DNA from: [Pasteurella] mairii
Lineage (GTDB): Bacteria; Pseudomonadota; Gammaproteobacteria; Enterobacterales; Pasteurellaceae
Reading direction: 5' to 3'
NCBI GenBank assembly: GCA_900454475.1
Contig: UGSS01000002.1
Coordinates: forward strand, 1,445,605 to 1,509,604
DNA: 64,000 bases
Part shown: piece by piece, positions 40,350 to 49,855 of the stretch
Position numbering within the stretch: position 1 is the stretch's first letter
Layout of the letters: the number at the start of each line of letters is the position of its first letter
Notes under the pieces: model-generated
Databases searched by the model: none
What the model saw: only the letters and a program-made list of their open reading frames with translations
What the model was told of the DNA's origin: nothing
Translations under genes and position numbers: made by a program

Positions 40350-41140
40350 TGAAACAACTCCTGTATATAATCTTGTGCCGGATAATGAAAACGCACAGGA
40401 CCGTCTTCCTGCCCATTAATAAATTGCATCACTTGCGGATCTTGGCTTTGCAATAGCTGTTCGGCGCTGCCTTCGGCGATCACGCGTTTATCCGCAATAA
40501 TATAAGCATAATCGGCAATACTTAATACCTCTTGCACATCATGAGACACAACAATTGAAGTTAGCTGCAAGGCTTCATTCAATCGCTTGATCAGGCTAAC
40601 AATCACGCCCATGCTAATCGGATCCTGACCGGTAAAAGGCTCATCATACATAATCAATTCCGGATCCAAGGCAATGGTACGCGCCAATGCCGCGCGTCTT
40701 GCCATCCCGCCGGAAAGCTCGGAAGGCATCAACTCTGCTGCACCTCGCAGCCCCACCGCTTCCAACTTCATCAACACGATTTGTCGGATCAACGCTTCCG
40801 GCAAACGGGTATGCTCACGGATCGGAAATGCCACATTGTCAAAGGTCGAAAGATCGGTAAACAACGCGCCAGATTGGAATAACATTCCCATACGTTGACG
40901 CACGCGATAAAGTTCTGCATTCGACATTTTGCAAATATCCTGACCGTCAAATAAAATTTCGCCTTGTTGTGGATGTAACTGCCCGCCGATTAATTTCAAC
41001 AAGGTGGTTTTACCGATCCCCGACGGTCCCATAATTGCGGTAATCTTGCCCTGCTCAACACGCAAATTCAAGTTGTTATAAATAATGCGCTCACCGCGTT
41101 TGAATGTGAGATTTTTCACTTCAATTAGGGGATTAGCCAT
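40346..41140 (-). CDS. mlaF: ABC transporter ATPase MlaF
   Basis: ATP-binding subunit of the phospholipid transporter. The frame is open to 41212, but the ATG at 41140 ([13 protein letters not shown]) has GATGAGGT just upstream and starts at the normal point, giving 264 aa. Walker [10 protein letters not shown], signature LSGGMARR, Walker [14 protein letters not shown] and the H-loop VVSHDVQE are present. First gene of the mla-ibaG-murA cluster and divergent from lptC. Confidence 0.94.
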   Translation of the reverse strand: MANPLIEVKNLTFKRGERIIYNNLNLRVEQGKITAIMGPSGIGKTTLLKLIGGQLHPQQGEILFDGQDICKMSNAELYRVRQRMGMLFQSGALFTDLSTFDNVAFPIREHTRLPEALIRQIVLMKLEAVGLRGAAELMPSELSGGMARRAALARTIALDPELIMYDEPFTGQDPISMGVIVSLIKRLNEALQLTSIVVSHDVQEVLSIADYAYIIADKRVIAEGSAEQLLQSQDPQVMQFINGQEDGPVRFHYPAQDYIQELFQ

Positions 41141-41446
41141 TAATACCTCATCTATCGAACCTATCCCGTCCGAATTATTAAAAATTAGAACGGGATATTC
41201 CATGAATTCCAAATAAAAGTCAAACGTAATTACATAACTTTAAACTTCTGATGTTTATTCTTGCCTTATTCAACAGTTTGACATGACTTTCCTTTGACCA
41301 CAATTTAACAAAAATGTTCAAACAGAAAATCACGCCAAAAAGCACCGCTCTTTTCCATCATTTCGCATGGTATATTTATTGGTTTAACTAAAAATATGGT
41401 ATCATTACGCACTTTAGATTAACCACTACAAAGAATTACCCCTTTT
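41141..41446. promoter_or_regulatory. mlaF/lptC divergent promoter region
   Basis: 306 bases between the two divergent envelope gene clusters. It is AT-rich and contains promoter-like sequence close to lptC (TATGGTATCATTAC near 41395-41408). No gene and no operator that I recognise. Confidence 0.4.
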
Positions 41447-42022
41447 ATGAATATTCGTTGGAACATGGTGTTATCCGTTATTGCGCTGATTTTATTAGGT
41501 TGGTTTTATACATTAAATCAACAAGATGACGGACTTAGCAATTTGATAAAAAAAGATGACAGCCCAGAATACGTAGGAAAAAAGATGAATACTGTAGTCT
41601 TTTCTCCGACCGGATTGCGACAATATTTAGCAACCTCAGACCACGTCGAATACTTTACTTCCGACGGGCATAGCGATTTTACTAAACCGGTGGTCTATTT
41701 ATATGACATTGAAGGGGATAATATCGGTCAGCAAAGCTGGAAATTAAGCGCAGATAAAGCCACATTAACAAAAGATAATATGCTGTATTTAGAAGGAAAT
41801 GTCACCGCAGAAAGCCTCTCGCCACTCTCACGTTTGCAACGAGTTTTCACCCAGCGGGCAACCGTGAATTTAAAGACGCAAGATATTACTTCTGATACAA
41901 TGGTAAAAATTAACGGACTGAATTTTCATTCTACCGGATTGAAGTTGACAGGAAATTTACAACAACAGGTGGCTACCTTAAAAGAGCAGGTAAAAACATA
42001 TTATGAAATTAACAACCAATAA
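41447..42022 (+). CDS. lptC: Lipopolysaccharide export protein LptC
   Basis: Membrane-anchored periplasmic member of the Lpt bridge that moves lipopolysaccharide to the outer membrane. The 191-aa protein has one N-terminal membrane helix (about 5-23) and the LptC beta-jellyroll, with VVYLYDIEGDNIGQQSWKLSADKA and LYLEGNVTAESL. It overlaps lptA by 20 bases. kdsC and kdsD, which precede lptC in E. coli, are absent here. Confidence 0.93.
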   Translation: MNIRWNMVLSVIALILLGWFYTLNQQDDGLSNLIKKDDSPEYVGKKMNTVVFSPTGLRQYLATSDHVEYFTSDGHSDFTKPVVYLYDIEGDNIGQQSWKLSADKATLTKDNMLYLEGNVTAESLSPLSRLQRVFTQRATVNLKTQDITSDTMVKINGLNFHSTGLKLTGNLQQQVATLKEQVKTYYEINNQ

Positions 42023-42518
42023 ACGGATATTGCTGACAACGTTGATGATGACTTCAGTTTCAGCATTCGCGCTCAAAGATGATACGAATAAGCCGATTAA
42101 TATTGAGTCGGATAAGCAATCACTTAATATGGAAAATAGCACGGTAACGTTTACGGACAACGTGGTGATTACGCAAGGTTCCATTTTAATCAAAGCGCAA
42201 AAAGTTATCATCAAGCGTCCGCCAGAAGGGTCTGGTAAAAAAGAAACCGTTAAAGCATTCGGTTCGCCGGTGACGTTCCATCAAATTCTTGACGACGGAA
42301 AACCGGTGGATGGTAAAGCCAACCAAGTATATTATGATTTAGGTACAGAATTTTTAACGCTAACCGAAAATGCGGAATTAAAGCAATTAGACAGTCAAAT
42401 TAACGGTAATCACATTACTTATGATGTGAAAAAACAACAATTAAAGGCTAACGGTTCAAGTAAATCACGAGTGAAAACGGTGCTTATTCCGGCACAACTT
42501 AATAACAAGACACAATAG
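42003..42518 (+). CDS. lptA: Lipopolysaccharide transport periplasmic protein LptA
   Basis: Periplasmic bridge protein that links LptC with LptDE. The 171-aa precursor has an N-terminal signal (about residues 1-21, ending FA). Family motifs are PINIESDKQSLNMENSTVTFTDNV, ITQGSILIKAQKVIIK and NGNHITYDVKKQQL. It begins inside lptC and lptB starts 12 bases after its stop. Confidence 0.93.
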   Translation: MKLTTNKRILLTTLMMTSVSAFALKDDTNKPINIESDKQSLNMENSTVTFTDNVVITQGSILIKAQKVIIKRPPEGSGKKETVKAFGSPVTFHQILDDGKPVDGKANQVYYDLGTEFLTLTENAELKQLDSQINGNHITYDVKKQQLKANGSSKSRVKTVLIPAQLNNKTQ

Positions 42519-42530
42519 GATTTGAATTTT

Positions 42531-43256
42531 ATGTCAGTGCTTTATGCTGAAAATTTAGCGAAAAGTTATAAAAATCGCAAGGTCGTTTCCGATGTAAGTT
42601 TAACCGTAAACTCTAATGAAATTGTCGGTTTGCTTGGCCCTAACGGGGCGGGAAAAACGACCACGTTCTACATGGTGGTTGGATTAGTTCACCAAGATCA
42701 AGGTACAATTCGGATCGATGACGAAGATATTAGTTTGTTGCCGATGCACAATCGAGCGCAAAAAGGGATCGGTTATCTTCCACAAGAGGCCTCCATTTTT
42801 CGCCATCTCAGCGTGTATGACAACTTGATGGCAGTATTGGAAATTCGCAAAGAATTAAACCGTCGCCAACGCCAAGAAAAAGCGGATGAATTAATTGACG
42901 AATTTAATATTGGGCATATCCGTGATAATTTGGGACAATCCTTATCTGGTGGAGAACGTCGTCGCGTGGAAATTGCCCGAGCGTTAGCCGCAAATCCAAA
43001 ATTTATTTTATTAGACGAGCCTTTTGCCGGCGTCGATCCCATTTCGGTAATTGATATTAAAAAAATCATTACCGAGCTACGCAATCGCGGGCTGGGCGTG
43101 TTAATCACCGACCACAACGTGCGCGAAACCTTAGATGTTTGCGAACGGGCTTATATTGTCAGCGCTGGACAAATGATCGCGACAGGTACGCCAACGGAAG
43201 TGATGAATAATGAACATGTCAAACGGGTTTACTTAGGTGAAGAATTTAAATTATAA
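42531..43256 (+). CDS. lptB: Lipopolysaccharide export ATPase LptB
   Basis: ATPase of the LptB2FG complex. An in-frame TTG at 42522 exists, but the ATG at 42531 is 10 bases after AGGA (42517-42520) and starts the protein at the usual place ([17 protein letters not shown]), giving 241 aa. Walker [11 protein letters not shown]-loop LPQEASIF, signature LSGGERRR and Walker [14 protein letters not shown] are intact. ptsN follows by 2 bases. In E. coli rpoN and hpf come next; here both are missing. Confidence 0.96.
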   Translation: MSVLYAENLAKSYKNRKVVSDVSLTVNSNEIVGLLGPNGAGKTTTFYMVVGLVHQDQGTIRIDDEDISLLPMHNRAQKGIGYLPQEASIFRHLSVYDNLMAVLEIRKELNRRQRQEKADELIDEFNIGHIRDNLGQSLSGGERRRVEIARALAANPKFILLDEPFAGVDPISVIDIKKIITELRNRGLGVLITDHNVRETLDVCERAYIVSAGQMIATGTPTEVMNNEHVKRVYLGEEFKL

Positions 43257-43258
43257 CT

Positions 43259-43819
43259 ATGCTTAAATTTACACAATTGTTATCGCCTGAAAATCTCCGT
43301 CAAGGCGTGGTTTGTTCAAGTAAAAAGCGTGCATTTGAAACAATTTGCCACATTGTAGCCAAACAATTATGCGAACAATCACCACAACAAGAGCAAGAAG
43401 CAACGCCAGCGGACCAATGTGAAGAGCAAGAAGAGACTTGTTTTGAATCGTTACTGGCGCGGGAAAAATTGGGCAACTCCAGTTTAGGCAATGGAGTAGC
43501 TCTGCCAAAAGCGCGTTTATCCGAAGATCGTACAACGCCCACCGCGGTATTCCTACAATTAGAAACACCGATTGATTATGATAGCGCGGATCATCGCGAA
43601 GTAGATTTGATTTTTGCCTTATTTATTCCGCCGGAACTTTGCGACCAATATACGCAAGAACTTCCATCCCTGACAGAGAAATTGACAGATAAAAGTTTGT
43701 GCAAACAGCTGCGAGCGGCAAAAAGCGAAGATGAATTGTGGCAAATCTTCCAATATGCCGATAATATTACGCAAGAGGAAGTAGAAATGCCACCATCCTT
43801 ACTGGATGAAACAATCTAA
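43259..43819 (+). CDS. ptsN: PTS IIA-Ntr-like protein PtsN with Lys in place of the active-site His
   Basis: Homolog of the nitrogen-PTS regulator EIIA-Ntr, 186 aa against about 160 in E. coli. The core aligns well: SLLAREKLGNSSLGNGVALPKARLSED and AVFLQLETPI. The E. coli segment is GNGIAIPHGKLEED, with phosphorylated His73; here the same place reads ALPKARL with Lys84. An acidic insertion (about 40-60, rich in Glu/Gln, with two Cys) comes before it. The protein therefore cannot be phosphorylated at the normal site, and a scaffolding or binding role seems more likely. rapZ follows by 9 bases. Confidence 0.9.
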   Translation: MLKFTQLLSPENLRQGVVCSSKKRAFETICHIVAKQLCEQSPQQEQEATPADQCEEQEETCFESLLAREKLGNSSLGNGVALPKARLSEDRTTPTAVFLQLETPIDYDSADHREVDLIFALFIPPELCDQYTQELPSLTEKLTDKSLCKQLRAAKSEDELWQIFQYADNITQEEVEMPPSLLDETI

Positions 43820-43828
43820 AGGTGCATT

Positions 43829-44686
43829 ATGGAAGTTATTATCATTAGCGGACGCTCCGGTGCCGGAAAATCCGTTGCACTACGAGTATTGGAGGATATT
43901 GGTTACTATTGTGTCGATAATCTTCCAATTGATCTTTTGCCACAACTCACTGAAATTTTGTCAACCAACCAAAATTTAGTTGCGATCAGTTTAGATATTC
44001 GCAACTTACCGACCTCGCCTTCAAGGTTGGATCATGTCTTGATTGAAGTACAAAAACAGCATCAAGTCAAAATTATTTTCCTTGACACAGACCGCAGCGC
44101 CCTCATTCGTCGCTATAGCGATTCCCGTCGCCTGCACCCACTTTCAATCCAAGATCTCTCCCTTGAAGCGGCAATTGAACTGGAAGGAGAATATTTAGAA
44201 CCGCTAACCCAACACGCTAATCTGATTATTGATACAACACATTTATCAACGCATGAATTAGCAGAACGCTTGCGAGAATTTTTGCGTGGAAATACGGAAA
44301 AAGAATTGAAAATTGTGGTGGAGTCCTTTGGATTTAAATACGGAATTCCGCTTGATGCCGATTATGTTTTTGATGTGCGTTTTCTACCAAATCCGCATTG
44401 GAATCCTGCTCTACGCCCGCTAACCGGACTAGATGAACCAGTCATTGAATTTCTGAACAAACATGATGAGGTTAATAAATTTATTTATCTAACCCGCGGT
44501 TACATTGAAACCTGGCTGCCACTGCTAGAACAAAATAACCGCAGTTATTTAACGATTGCGATCGGTTGCACCGGCGGAAAACACCGTTCAGTATACATAG
44601 CACAAAAGCTTGGGGAATATTTCTGCGATAAAGGAAAATCGGTAAAAATCCAGCACAAATCCCTCGAAAAACACAAAAATAGCTGA
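43829..44686 (+). CDS. rapZ: RNase adapter protein RapZ
   Basis: P-loop RNA-binding adapter that in E. coli directs RNase E to the GlmZ small RNA and so sets GlmS levels. The 285-aa protein has Walker [10 protein letters not shown] at 8-16, the [22 protein letters not shown]-like segment (seen here as [18 protein letters not shown]), the RLREFL region and the C-terminal [24 protein letters not shown] and [14 protein letters not shown]. It ends the lptCAB-ptsN-rapZ run. The npr gene that follows in E. coli is absent. Confidence 0.95.
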   Translation: MEVIIISGRSGAGKSVALRVLEDIGYYCVDNLPIDLLPQLTEILSTNQNLVAISLDIRNLPTSPSRLDHVLIEVQKQHQVKIIFLDTDRSALIRRYSDSRRLHPLSIQDLSLEAAIELEGEYLEPLTQHANLIIDTTHLSTHELAERLREFLRGNTEKELKIVVESFGFKYGIPLDADYVFDVRFLPNPHWNPALRPLTGLDEPVIEFLNKHDEVNKFIYLTRGYIETWLPLLEQNNRSYLTIAIGCTGGKHRSVYIAQKLGEYFCDKGKSVKIQHKSLEKHKNS

Positions 44687-44739
44687 AATAAAATCAAATA
44701 ATATACAATAATCGGACCTTATTTGTATCTCAACCTCAA

Positions 44740-45849
44740 TTACACCAATTGTTTTAAGATACGACGAACCGGCTCTGCTGCGCCCCACAATAATTGATCG
44801 CCCACCGTAAACGCGGCTAAATATTCCGGTCCCATCGCTAATTTACGTAAGCGACCAACAGGAACACTTAAGGTACCGGTGACTTTCGCCGGTGTTAATT
44901 CGCGTAACGTCGTTTCTTTATCATTCGGAATCACTTTCACCCACTCATTGTGGCTAGCAAGGATTTGCTCAATTTCATCTAATGGCAAATCTTGTTTTAA
45001 TTTAATGGTAAAGGCTTGGCTATGACAACGTAATGCGCCGATACGCACACACAAACCATCAACAGGGATTGGATTGTCGGATAAACCAAGAATTTTATTG
45101 GTCTCAGCATAGCCTTTCCATTCTTCTTTCGTTTGACCAGACGGTAACAATTTATCAATCCAAGGGATCAAGCTGCCACCCAATGCTGCACCGAAATTCT
45201 CGGTTGGAAAATCTTCTGCGCGCATTTTAGCAGTTACTTTACGTTCAATCTCTAAAATAGAAGACGCCGGATCTGCTAATTCCGCTTTCACACTGTCTTC
45301 CAACTGCCCCATTTGCACCAACAATTCACGCATATTTTTCGCACCGGCACCAGAAGCTGCCTGGTAGGTCGCTACAGAAACCCACTCCACCAAATCACGC
45401 TCAAATAAACCACCAATCGCCATCAACATCAAACTCACGGTACAGTTCCCGCCCACGAAGGTTTTGATACCTTTTTTCAAGCCCTCGCTAATCACGTGTT
45501 GGTTTACCGGATCCAAGACAATAATCGCATCATCTTCCATACGCAATGCCGATGCCGCATCCACCCAATAACCGTCCCAACCCGTTGCTTTTAATTTCGG
45601 ATAAACTTCATTGGTATAATCGCCGCCTTGACAAGTCACAATAATGTCCAATTGTTTTAATGCCTCAATATCAAAAGCATTTTTTAACTCGCCAGCTTCT
45701 TTACCAGCAAATACCGGCGCTTTTTGCCCTGTTTGAGAAGTAGTAAAGAAAACCGGATTAATATTGGCAAAATCATTTTCTTGCACCATACGATCCATCA
45801 ATACAGAACCAACCATTCCGCGCCATCCGATAAAACCTACATTTTTCAT
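44740..45849 (-). CDS. asd: Aspartate-semialdehyde dehydrogenase
   Basis: Second step of the aspartate pathway to lysine, diaminopimelate, threonine and methionine. The 369-aa protein begins with the NADP-binding [21 protein letters not shown], has the active-site Cys in [12 protein letters not shown] and the His of [10 protein letters not shown]. Length fits the Gram-negative form (E. coli 367 aa). No lysine riboswitch pattern was seen in the 200 bases upstream. Confidence 0.96.
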   Translation of the reverse strand: MKNVGFIGWRGMVGSVLMDRMVQENDFANINPVFFTTSQTGQKAPVFAGKEAGELKNAFDIEALKQLDIIVTCQGGDYTNEVYPKLKATGWDGYWVDAASALRMEDDAIIVLDPVNQHVISEGLKKGIKTFVGGNCTVSLMLMAIGGLFERDLVEWVSVATYQAASGAGAKNMRELLVQMGQLEDSVKAELADPASSILEIERKVTAKMRAEDFPTENFGAALGGSLIPWIDKLLPSGQTKEEWKGYAETNKILGLSDNPIPVDGLCVRIGALRCHSQAFTIKLKQDLPLDEIEQILASHNEWVKVIPNDKETTLRELTPAKVTGTLSVPVGRLRKLAMGPEYLAAFTVGDQLLWGAAEPVRRILKQLV

Positions 45850-45985
45850 AAAATTTTTCCTTATAAGATAATGTTGTGTATGACCTAAAAAAATCTTCTT
45901 AATTAATTACAGATTGACCGGCTAAAATCAAGTGTTTTTTATAAAAAAACAAACAATTTTTTAAATTTAAAAAATTTTTAATAAA

Positions 45986-46032
45986 AAAGTGCGGTCAGTT
46001 TTGAAAAGTTTTACAAAAACGACCGCACTTTG
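45986..46032. terminator. Inverted uptake-signal pair behind ftsX
   Basis: AAAGTGCGGTC (45986-45996) and GACCGCACTTT (46021-46031) form an 11-bp stem over 24 bases, with A-runs to the left. It lies 19 bases past the ftsX stop on the minus strand. Confidence 0.7.
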
Positions 46033-46050
46033 ACACATTTATGTTGTAAA

Positions 46051-46989
46051 TTAGCGCGCTTTTTTCTCCAATAAACGAATATAACGAGTTGCTGACAACC
46101 AAGCGCCAACGTAACCGATAATCGCACAAAGTATTAATAAAAATAAAAATTCAGCGAAACTTAATCCGTTTAGTTCAAAGGTCACAGCAAAAATATCAGT
46201 GACATATTTTACTGCACTCATGAAATAGCCGATTAAAAAACTGCTTAAAATACAAGCAAATAAGCTCCCGACCAACGCATAAATAATGCCGGTATAAAGA
46301 TAAGGGCGCAAAATAAATTGATCCGTCGCCCCCAACAATTTCATCACATCAATATTGGCTTGGCTGCTATAAACATCAGAACGAATACTGTTACCAATCA
46401 CCAAAAAGACCGATAACGTCATTAATAACGTACAAAAAATTGCCACATGCGCCACCAACCAAGAAAGTGCGGTCAATTTTTCCATCCAATCGTTATCCAA
46501 ACGTACCTCTTGCACGCCTGTGATTTTCGTTAAATTATCCCTTAATGCTTCACGTTTTTGGCTTTCATTATATTCTTTCGTCGGCGTAATCATCACCACA
46601 GCCGGCAATGGATTATCATCTAAAATATCCAAGCCCTCGGATAACCCTGACCAATTGCGGAACTCATTTAAACTTTCTTGGCGAGAAATATAGTTCAGGC
46701 TTTCAATGCCCTCTTGTTGGCGAATTTTTTCTACCACCAAATTCGCGTCATCTTCATTTAAATTTTTGTGTAAATAAACCGTCAGCTCGCTTTCCGGATA
46801 AAATTGCGTCGTGGCGGCATGCACATTTTTCCACAATAAATAGCTCACCGTCGGAATGGTCAAGGAAACAGCGATGACCAAAATTGTAATCAAGGTGGCA
46901 AATTTTCGACGCCACAAATCCTCTAACACGGATTTCAATACATAATAAATTTGCACCCAAAACGGGGCATGGCTATGACGAAAATTCAT
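46051..46989 (-). CDS. ftsX: Cell division ABC transporter permease FtsX
   Basis: Inner-membrane partner of FtsE that controls amidase activation at the division septum. The 312-aa protein has a membrane helix at about 33-54, an extracytoplasmic domain (about 60-190) and three helices in the FtsX domain at the C-terminus (about 190-305). It is a little shorter than E. coli FtsX (352 aa), mainly at the N-terminus. It follows ftsE by 15 bases. Confidence 0.94.
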   Translation of the reverse strand: MNFRHSHAPFWVQIYYVLKSVLEDLWRRKFATLITILVIAVSLTIPTVSYLLWKNVHAATTQFYPESELTVYLHKNLNEDDANLVVEKIRQQEGIESLNYISRQESLNEFRNWSGLSEGLDILDDNPLPAVVMITPTKEYNESQKREALRDNLTKITGVQEVRLDNDWMEKLTALSWLVAHVAIFCTLLMTLSVFLVIGNSIRSDVYSSQANIDVMKLLGATDQFILRPYLYTGIIYALVGSLFACILSSFLIGYFMSAVKYVTDIFAVTFELNGLSFAEFLFLLILCAIIGYVGAWLSATRYIRLLEKKAR

Positions 46990-47004
46990 TATTACTATTA
47001 CTCC

Positions 47005-47655
47005 TTAACGTAAATAACCTTGTTCAAGCACAAGACAAGGTTTTGGTTTTTGCTGAATAATACTAAGGTCATGGGTTGCAATTAACACGGTCATTCCCAG
47101 CCGATTAAATTCTTCAAATAAATTAAAAATTTCTAAGGAAAGTGCCTCATCCAAATTTCCCGTCGGCTCATCTGCCAACAATAATTGCGGTTTATGTACA
47201 ATCGCACGCGCAATATCTACCCGCTGTTGTTCGCCACCGGATAACGCCACCGGTTGATGCGTTGCACGATCGCGCAACCCCACGCGATCCAACGCCACCA
47301 ACGCTCTAGAATGCGCTTCTTTCGGATGCAACCCAGCAATAATTAAAGGCAACGCCACATTTTCCGCAATGGATCTGTCCGTCAACAGGCGATAATCTTG
47401 ATGCACCATCCCGATTTGACGTCGCAAAAAAGGAACTTCGTAGCGTGACAGGCGGGTAATATCATGTCCGTTAAACCAAATTTGTCCGCCATTGGCGCGT
47501 TCCATCCCCATAATCAACTTCAATAGGGTACTTTTCCCCGCGCCGGAATGCCCGACCAAATAAGTCATGCTTCCCACCGGTAAATGGAATGTCAGCCCTT
47601 GCAACGCGGGCTTTCCTCCAAGATAAGCCTTACTCACATTTGCAAAACGTATCAT
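47005..47655 (-). CDS. ftsE: Cell division ATP-binding protein FtsE
   Basis: ATPase of the FtsEX complex. The 216-aa protein has Walker A GHSGAGKST, signature LSGGEQQR, Walker B LLLADEPTGNLDE and the H-loop ATHD. Middle gene of ftsY-ftsE-ftsX, the E. coli order, with 18 bases between ftsY and ftsE. Confidence 0.96.
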   Translation of the reverse strand: MIRFANVSKAYLGGKPALQGLTFHLPVGSMTYLVGHSGAGKSTLLKLIMGMERANGGQIWFNGHDITRLSRYEVPFLRRQIGMVHQDYRLLTDRSIAENVALPLIIAGLHPKEAHSRALVALDRVGLRDRATHQPVALSGGEQQRVDIARAIVHKPQLLLADEPTGNLDEALSLEIFNLFEEFNRLGMTVLIATHDLSIIQQKPKPCLVLEQGYLR

Positions 47656-47673
47656 CTTAACTTCTCTTAGCGA

Positions 47674-49125
47674 TTAAATTTTATCATGTTCTTGAACAAA
47701 TAAAGCGTCAATAAACTCATCTGCTTGGAATGTTCGTAAATCTTCAATTTTTTCCCCAACGCCGATATAACGAATAGGTAATTTAAACTGATCAGCGATT
47801 GCAAAAATCACGCCGCCTTTCGCGGTGCCATCTAATTTGGTCAAACTAATACCAGTTAACCCAACCGCCTCATGGAACAATTTCGCTTGGCTAATCGCAT
47901 TTTGTCCAGTTCCTGCATCCAAGGTCAACATAATTTCATGTGGCGCACTTTCATCATATTTTTTCATCACGCGCACGATTTTTTTCAACTCATCCATCAA
48001 ATTATTTTTATTTTGCAAACGACCCGCCGTATCCGCAATCAAAATATCAATTTGACGCGCCGCCGCCGATTGCATTGCATCAAAAATCACCGACGCCGAA
48101 TCAGATCCGGTACTTTGCGCTACCACCGGAATGCCATTACGCTCGCCCCAAACTTGCAATTGCTCTACTGCTGCCGCGCGGAAAGTATCCCCTGCCGCCA
48201 ACATCACCGATTTCCCTTGTGATTGGAATTGACGCGCCAACTTGCCAATGGTTGTAGTTTTCCCCACCCCATTCACGCCAACCATCAAAATCACGTAAGG
48301 TTTTTTGCCGGTATCAATGACCAATGGCTGCTCAACCGGTTTTAAAATATCCGCCAGTTCCACTTTAAGTTGCTGATATAATAACTCGGCGTCTTTCAAT
48401 TGCTTATGATCAGCGTGCTGAGTTAAATTTTGAATAATTTTATTGGTCGTCGGTACCCCAATATCCGCAATTAACAACTGTTCTTCCAATTCTTCAAATA
48501 ATTCATCATCAATTTTTTTGCCTAAAAATAGACGACGAAAACCGGCACCGATATTCTGTTTGGTTTTTAATAATCCTTTGACTAAACGACTAAAAAAGCC
48601 TCCCTCGCTCTTTTTTTCTTGGGTTGCCATTGCTGCCGCTTGCATGGTTTCTGTTTCTGTTTCTGTTTCTGTTTCTGTTTCTGTTTCTGTTTCTGTTTCT
48701 GTTTCTGTTTCTGTTTCTGTTTCTGTTTCTGTTTCTGTTTCTGTTTCTGTTTCTGTTTCTGTTTCTGTTTCTGTTTCTGTTTCTGTTTCTGTTTCTGTTT
48801 CTGTTTCTGTTTCTGTTACAGGATTATCCGTGGTTATTGTGAATAAATCTTGGTTTTCTGGCTGAATTTCTTGTTCAATTTCTCGCGAAAAATCGACCGC
48901 ACTTTCCACCACTGGCGTTTCGCCCATCTCGGTGGTCGGTTTATCTGCTTCTAATGCCTCAAGAGAAGTGGTTTGTGTCGTTTTTTCTTCAATAACCGTT
49001 TCATTATCATGCAATTGTTCTTTTGGGTGTTGTTCTTTTTGTTCGTGTGTGGACTGTGGCTCCAATTTATTTTTCCCTAATCCTAGCCAAGACCAAAATC
49101 CACCTTTTTTCTTTTCTTCCGACAT
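47674..49125 (-). CDS. ftsY: Signal recognition particle receptor FtsY with Thr-Glu repeat
   Basis: SRP receptor GTPase that targets ribosomes to the membrane. The 483-aa protein has an acidic N-terminal A domain (about 1-170), the N domain, and the G domain with GVNGVGKTTTIGKLA, DTAGRL and TKLDGTAKGG. The A domain contains 28 hexamer repeats encoding alternating Thr-Glu (about residues 102-160). The A domain is known to be variable and acidic in other bacteria. It is divergent from rsmD. Confidence 0.96.
   Translation of the reverse strand: MSEEKKKGGFWSWLGLGKNKLEPQSTHEQKEQHPKEQLHDNETVIEEKTTQTTSLEALEADKPTTEMGETPVVESAVDFSREIEQEIQPENQDLFTITTDNPVTETETETETETETETETETETETETETETETETETETETETETETETETETETETETMQAAAMATQEKKSEGGFFSRLVKGLLKTKQNIGAGFRRLFLGKKIDDELFEELEEQLLIADIGVPTTNKIIQNLTQHADHKQLKDAELLYQQLKVELADILKPVEQPLVIDTGKKPYVILMVGVNGVGKTTTIGKLARQFQSQGKSVMLAAGDTFRAAAVEQLQVWGERNGIPVVAQSTGSDSASVIFDAMQSAAARQIDILIADTAGRLQNKNNLMDELKKIVRVMKKYDESAPHEIMLTLDAGTGQNAISQAKLFHEAVGLTGISLTKLDGTAKGGVIFAIADQFKLPIRYIGVGEKIEDLRTFQADEFIDALFVQEHDKI
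48648..48815. repeat. 28 tandem copies of TTTCTG inside ftsY
   Basis: A perfect 6-bp repeat of 168 bases, encoding (Glu-Thr)n in the FtsY A domain. Copy-number change keeps the reading frame and would alter only the length and charge of the acidic arm. Confidence 0.97.
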
Positions 49126-49234
49126 AAATTGCTCACTATTTTTGTTTTAATGATTTATTTCATTCCCAATTTAGCCTCGATCGACTAAACTAAGCAAAAT
49201 TCTGTATAGTCTATCATTAATTTACAATTCCTCT

Positions 49235-49855
49235 ATGCAAAAAGATAAGAAAAAAAATCAGTCCATGTCGTCAAATCAAAAGCATAAAAACGGAGAAGTC
49301 CGAATTATCAGTGGATTATGGCGCGGACGAAAATTACCGGTACTCTCATCCGACGGGTTGCGACCTACCGGCGATCGCGTAAAAGAAACCTTATTTAACT
49401 GGCTGATGCCCTATATTGTAGAAAGTCGTTGTTTGGATTGCTTTGCCGGTAGCGGCGCTTTAGGAATGGAAGCGCTTTCTCGTCAGGCGGCAAAGGTGAC
49501 CTTTTTGGAGCAAAATAAAACTGTCGCCGATCAATTGCGTAAAAACTTACAATTATTAAAATGCCCAATAGAAAAAGCGCAAGTATTTCAACAAAATAGC
49601 CTGCAATATTTAAATCAGACGCAAAATACACCGCACTTTGATGTGGTGTTTCTCGATCCACCATTTCATTTTAATTTAGCCAAACAAGCCATTCAGCTAT
49701 TGGATCAACATCAATGGCTGGCGCCGAATGCGCTGATTTATGTGGAAACGGAAAAAAATGCACCACTTGTTATACCAAATCATTGGGTTTTATTGAAAGA
49801 CAAACAAACCGGACAAGTAAGCTATCGCTTATATCAATTAGCAGCGTCGGTATAA
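49235..49855 (+). CDS. rsmD: 16S rRNA (guanine-966-N2)-methyltransferase RsmD
   Basis: Methylates G966 of 16S rRNA. The 206-aa protein has a basic leader, then [15 protein letters not shown] and [18 protein letters not shown], the SAM motif [17 protein letters not shown] and the catalytic FLDPPFHF. A second Met at residue 11 (49265) is another possible start; neither has a clear ribosome binding site. The 3' end overlaps the convergent dprA by 18 bases. Confidence 0.94.
   Translation: MQKDKKKNQSMSSNQKHKNGEVRIISGLWRGRKLPVLSSDGLRPTGDRVKETLFNWLMPYIVESRCLDCFAGSGALGMEALSRQAAKVTFLEQNKTVADQLRKNLQLLKCPIEKAQVFQQNSLQYLNQTQNTPHFDVVFLDPPFHFNLAKQAIQLLDQHQWLAPNALIYVETEKNAPLVIPNHWVLLKDKQTGQVSYRLYQLAASV

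Noticed and set aside
42003-42022. Frameshift between lptC and lptA
   Set aside because: The 20-base overlap leaves both proteins complete with their usual ends; it is normal coupling.
45850-46050. Lysine riboswitch before asd
   Set aside because: The 200 bases are mostly AT-rich with an uptake-signal hairpin belonging to ftsX; no lysine-riboswitch-like junction elements seen by eye.
48443-48865. Long Ser-Val, Cys-Phe and Leu-Phe repeat frames opposite ftsY
   Set aside because: These arise from the hexamer repeat read in antisense frames; ftsY itself is complete and conserved.
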